Shown: piece by piece, positions 61,440 through 64,000 of the stretch
Layout: each line of letters opens with the position of its first letter
Numbering within the stretch: position 1 is the first letter of the stretch
Origin: Plectrocnemia conspersa
Taxonomy: Eukaryota > Arthropoda > Insecta > Trichoptera > Polycentropodidae
NCBI GenBank assembly: GCA_009617715.1
Contig: VTFK01000544.1
Location: 1-64,000, forward strand
DNA length: 64,000 bases
Direction of reading: 5' to 3'
Notes under the pieces: generated by a model
Database searches by the model: none
What the model was told of the DNA's origin: nothing
Seen by the model: the letters and a program-made list of their open reading frames with translations, nothing else
Program-made: the position numbers and the translations under genes

Positions 61440-62335
61440 TCAAACTGCAAACCTAATTTTAAATAATAACAAAATTTTATTTTTTGTTTTAATAATCATT
61501 AGTTAAGTTGAATAGCTATTTTAGAACGCAATGCAATATTTAGTTTTATTTTTATCTATCTAAGTTTTAAACCTAATCTTAAATTATATACAACATTTCA
61601 CATCGCACTTTGAATAATACATAATATTTTCTTTTGGAAATGTTTAGTCGAGTTGTAAACCTATTTTTAAATAAATTGAAAACCTTAAGTAGTTTTTTAT
61701 AGATTGAATCATTTGAAAATTCTAAATATTTATCTATGTAGTTCGAAAATTTACGCAGTAACGCGATGACAGTAAAAAAATGCACTTGGAGCATATCTTT
61801 CGGACGCACTCATGCGATCTCATCCCATTTATATTGTAAATCGTACAGCTTCACAATGGTTTTAATGTCTAATTTCAACCATTAAATTTAAAAATAGATT
61901 TTAAAAATCAGAACAAAGCAAAAATAATATTTACTACCCAAAAAGTTAAGGGATCGATATTCACAAACTCGCTAGCTAGTCAATAGCAAACATTACAATC
62001 TCTCAAAATCTTATAATAAATCATTTATCTCTTATTTATCTTATCTTATTATTTTTCAATTTAAATTATAAATACTAATATTTTATTTAGATTTATATTT
62101 TACTGTTTTTAAATATTACAATTTAAAACTTAAAAATGGTTAGATGCCAGTACTATGTTTTTTTTTTTTTTTGAATCTACATTCATAAATTTATTAATTA
62201 ATTGTAAAATAAGTTCACCTCTGTTTAACAACATTAATAATCGTATATACCTAATATCTTAGATCTGAATAACTCATTGACAATATAATTAATCTAGACC
62301 GTTAAAACGATAAAGTTCCATTTGTCTAAATTGTA
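61440..62335. other. AT-rich DNA, no feature seen
   Basis: A/T background with a poly-T run at 62158-62172. Nothing recognised. Confidence 0.5.
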
Positions 62336-62339
62336 TACG

Positions 62340-62815
62340 CGCCCGTTATCTCAGCCCCGTGAATCATAAGACACAATAAATTCACTTCAGCAGGTGATAA
62401 AGCCCGGCAGATAATTACAGCTAGAAACCGAATACAGCTATTTTACTAGATACGGATCTAGGCCTAAGCTTGGCGGTGGGATTCGAGGTTGTCATCCCCA
62501 CAATCGGGCGACGCCCTTTCGGCTTCATTGTTGCGTGTCCAAAAAGCGTCCCCACGAAAGTGGCAATAGCCGGTATTGTCACTCAGGAGTGTCGCGGCGA
62601 TTGTCCGCGACAACAGATAACAAGAATACAAAATTCCACGGCACAATTGGCCCGTGACAAGATCTATATTGTTCGTTATTGTGGCCGTCTTGCAAGGGTT
62701 CAAGCAGACAGCCGCCGTTCCGGGACGCTATTGTGCAGCGCCGGAATGCGTCCCGGTGGGCGCGCGATATTGCATTTTGGCTCGACCGACATCGGGGTAA
62801 ACTAGGATTTTTCTT
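62340..62815. promoter_or_regulatory. GC-rich island with seven ATTGT (Sox-type) cores, candidate enhancer
   Basis: This is among the most GC- and CpG-rich patches of the window. Seven ATTGT/ACAAT cores lie within 208 bp: 62527, 62575, 62600, 62643 (ACAAT), 62668, 62678 and 62730. ATTGT is the core bound by Sox HMG proteins. An open frame of 111 codons crosses it on the plus strand without splice signals or a recognised domain, and an opposing frame overlaps it, so I favour regulatory over coding. Confidence 0.35.
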
Positions 62816-63345
62816 ATTAATGTCATTGCTAAGCTCTTATGTGCCACTTATGTATTTTTAATTTAAATAATAAAGTGAAAATATTTAAAAAAATGATTAT
62901 TATATTTATAATTAACTATAATACTCAATTAACTATATTTTCCTACGTCACTTATCGTTGAACAGTCCAAAAAATGTATTTCTAAATTTTATTTTGGGAT
63001 CGACTTATAACAAAATCCGTGAACATAATCCTAAAAAAATCTGTATTGGTTAAAAGCAAGCAAGCTGCTCGTTTTACAAAATTTAAATGTTTGATGCTTG
63101 TATATAATTACTAAAAAATGTTTGAAAATCCAATATAAATGAAGGCTTCCAATATAAAAGCATATTTTTAATACCTATAATTTGGTTTTGCACTGTTAAA
63201 TTAACGTTTAAATATATTTAAACCGCATTTTACATATTAAAATATGTAAAATACAAACATAATAAAATTAATATAAATATAGGATGAATTCCAAAAAAAA
63301 GTATAAATAAAATAATAAATACTAAAAAAAAGGTCAAAATATTGT
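62816..63345. other. AT-rich DNA, no feature seen
   Basis: A/T background. Nothing recognised. Confidence 0.5.
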
Positions 63346-63395
63346 AGTCCCCAATAATCCAGAGGCCGCAGGTTCGAGTCCCGCAGCAGACTGAA
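63345..63395 (+). repeat. tRNA 3'-half-like fragment (SINE or tRNA relic)
   Basis: gaggccgcaggttcgagtcc (from 63362) contains a perfect B box, ggttcgagtcc, with a T-stem-like gcaggttcgagtcccgc (5' gcagg pairs only in part). No A box or acceptor partner precedes it within 80 bp, so it is not a functional tRNA. Confidence 0.4.
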
Positions 63396-63631
63396 ATACG
63401 CTTTAATTTAATTATGCCCCTAGCTGCAGGTGACATTGATTAATTTTAAAATATAGTAATGGTTTATGATTCATAATTTGACTTCCGTCAAATGTCTTTA
63501 CCCACTTTTATGTTTTGATTAATTTTTCCGCTGTAACTTTTTTGGGCTCACTCCTGTCTTTATAAAACGAAATAATTTATTTAAAATGTTACAAATTTAT
63601 TGAAAATATCAATAATACACTATTAATTATT

Positions 63632-64000
63632 TGTTAAGGACCGGGAGGAGGAATCGGCTGGATGAACGATTTGTTTAAATGAGTACACTTTTTTATTGGC
63701 TCTGACCGTCACTCTCTCACTCGGAGCTCAAGATCAAGTGCTATCTCTTTATTTCATTCCCATATTTATATACATTTAACACGTGACACATTCTATAATG
63801 TAACAAGTACACCATCGATTCGTCGCTTCGATCGATCCAGTGATATAACACGTGACGTATTTCCCTGTGACAAAGAGAATAAATGCAGTACTGTTTTCGG
63901 TATCGAGTATACTAATGATTCATGGCTTTGTTCAAACGAATGATACAAAATCGATCCCTTGTTTGCTCTAATTGCTTCACTATAAACAACGTTCATATAA
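63632..64000 (+). mobile_element. Possible LTR, cut by the window end
   Basis: Composition switches abruptly at tgttaaggaccgggaggagg (63632), followed by about 370 bp of mixed sequence with an AATAAA at 63880-63885. TG start and internal polyadenylation signal fit an LTR, and several insect LTR families start TGTTAAG. The other end, target duplication and primer-binding site are outside the window, so this is a suggestion only. Confidence 0.25.

Noticed and set aside
62470..62805. 111-codon plus-strand frame in the GC-rich island
   Set aside because: An opposing frame overlaps it, no splice or domain evidence is seen and high GC lowers stop frequency. Kept as a regulatory candidate only.
63345..63395. 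Functional tRNA gene
   Set aside because: Only the B-box half is present. No A box, D-arm or acceptor partner was found upstream.

Overview
The window looks like 64 kb of AT-rich, gene-poor DNA from an arthropod, most likely an insect. A lepidopteran is my leaning, but it is not proven. The evidence is the kind of mobile DNA present: a Jockey-clade LINE, a CR1/Daphne-like reverse transcriptase fragment, TTAA-associated piggyBac-type miniature elements, a piggyBac transposase tail, hAT ends and a tRNA-derived SINE. I see no intact protein-coding gene, no rRNA, no functional tRNA and no CRISPR array. Almost every long open frame is chance or transposon debris.

Layout. The first 0.6 kb is a ~255-bp tandem repeat. 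From 0.6 to 20 kb, AT-rich background alternates with islands of 200-600 bp that are richer in GC and CpG. One island (11.8-12.6 kb) carries five perfect ATGCAAAT octamers. Two kinds of SINE fragment, a CR1-like reverse transcriptase fragment, a 207-bp AT microsatellite and an hAT-type MITE lie in this part. At 20.7-25.9 kb there is a nest of transposons: a piggyBac C-terminal fragment, a 2.9-kb unclassified repeat (copies also at 49.1-51.0 and 60.7-61.4 kb) split by a 484-bp insertion with a 13-bp target duplication, and a fold-back element split by a 499-bp MITE. From 26 to 41 kb the island pattern resumes, with LTR-like and other dispersed repeats and a TTAA-flanked MITE. At 41.4-45.7 kb lies a 4.3-kb Jockey-type LINE on the minus strand, complete at both ends, flanked by a 14-bp target duplication, and inactivated by frameshifts. 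From 46 to 59 kb there are more islands and repeats, including a perfect 45-bp-arm hairpin inside a diverged duplication.

Host genes. The best host coding candidate is a short first exon at 59,914-60,016 (plus strand) that encodes a signal peptide and ends in a strong GTGAGT donor. If real, the window is mostly the upstream region and first intron of a secreted or membrane protein gene, and the islands are candidates for its cis-regulatory elements. A weaker candidate for a terminal exon on the minus strand lies at 2,779-2,863. All identity and boundary calls were made by eye; no alignment or database search was run.
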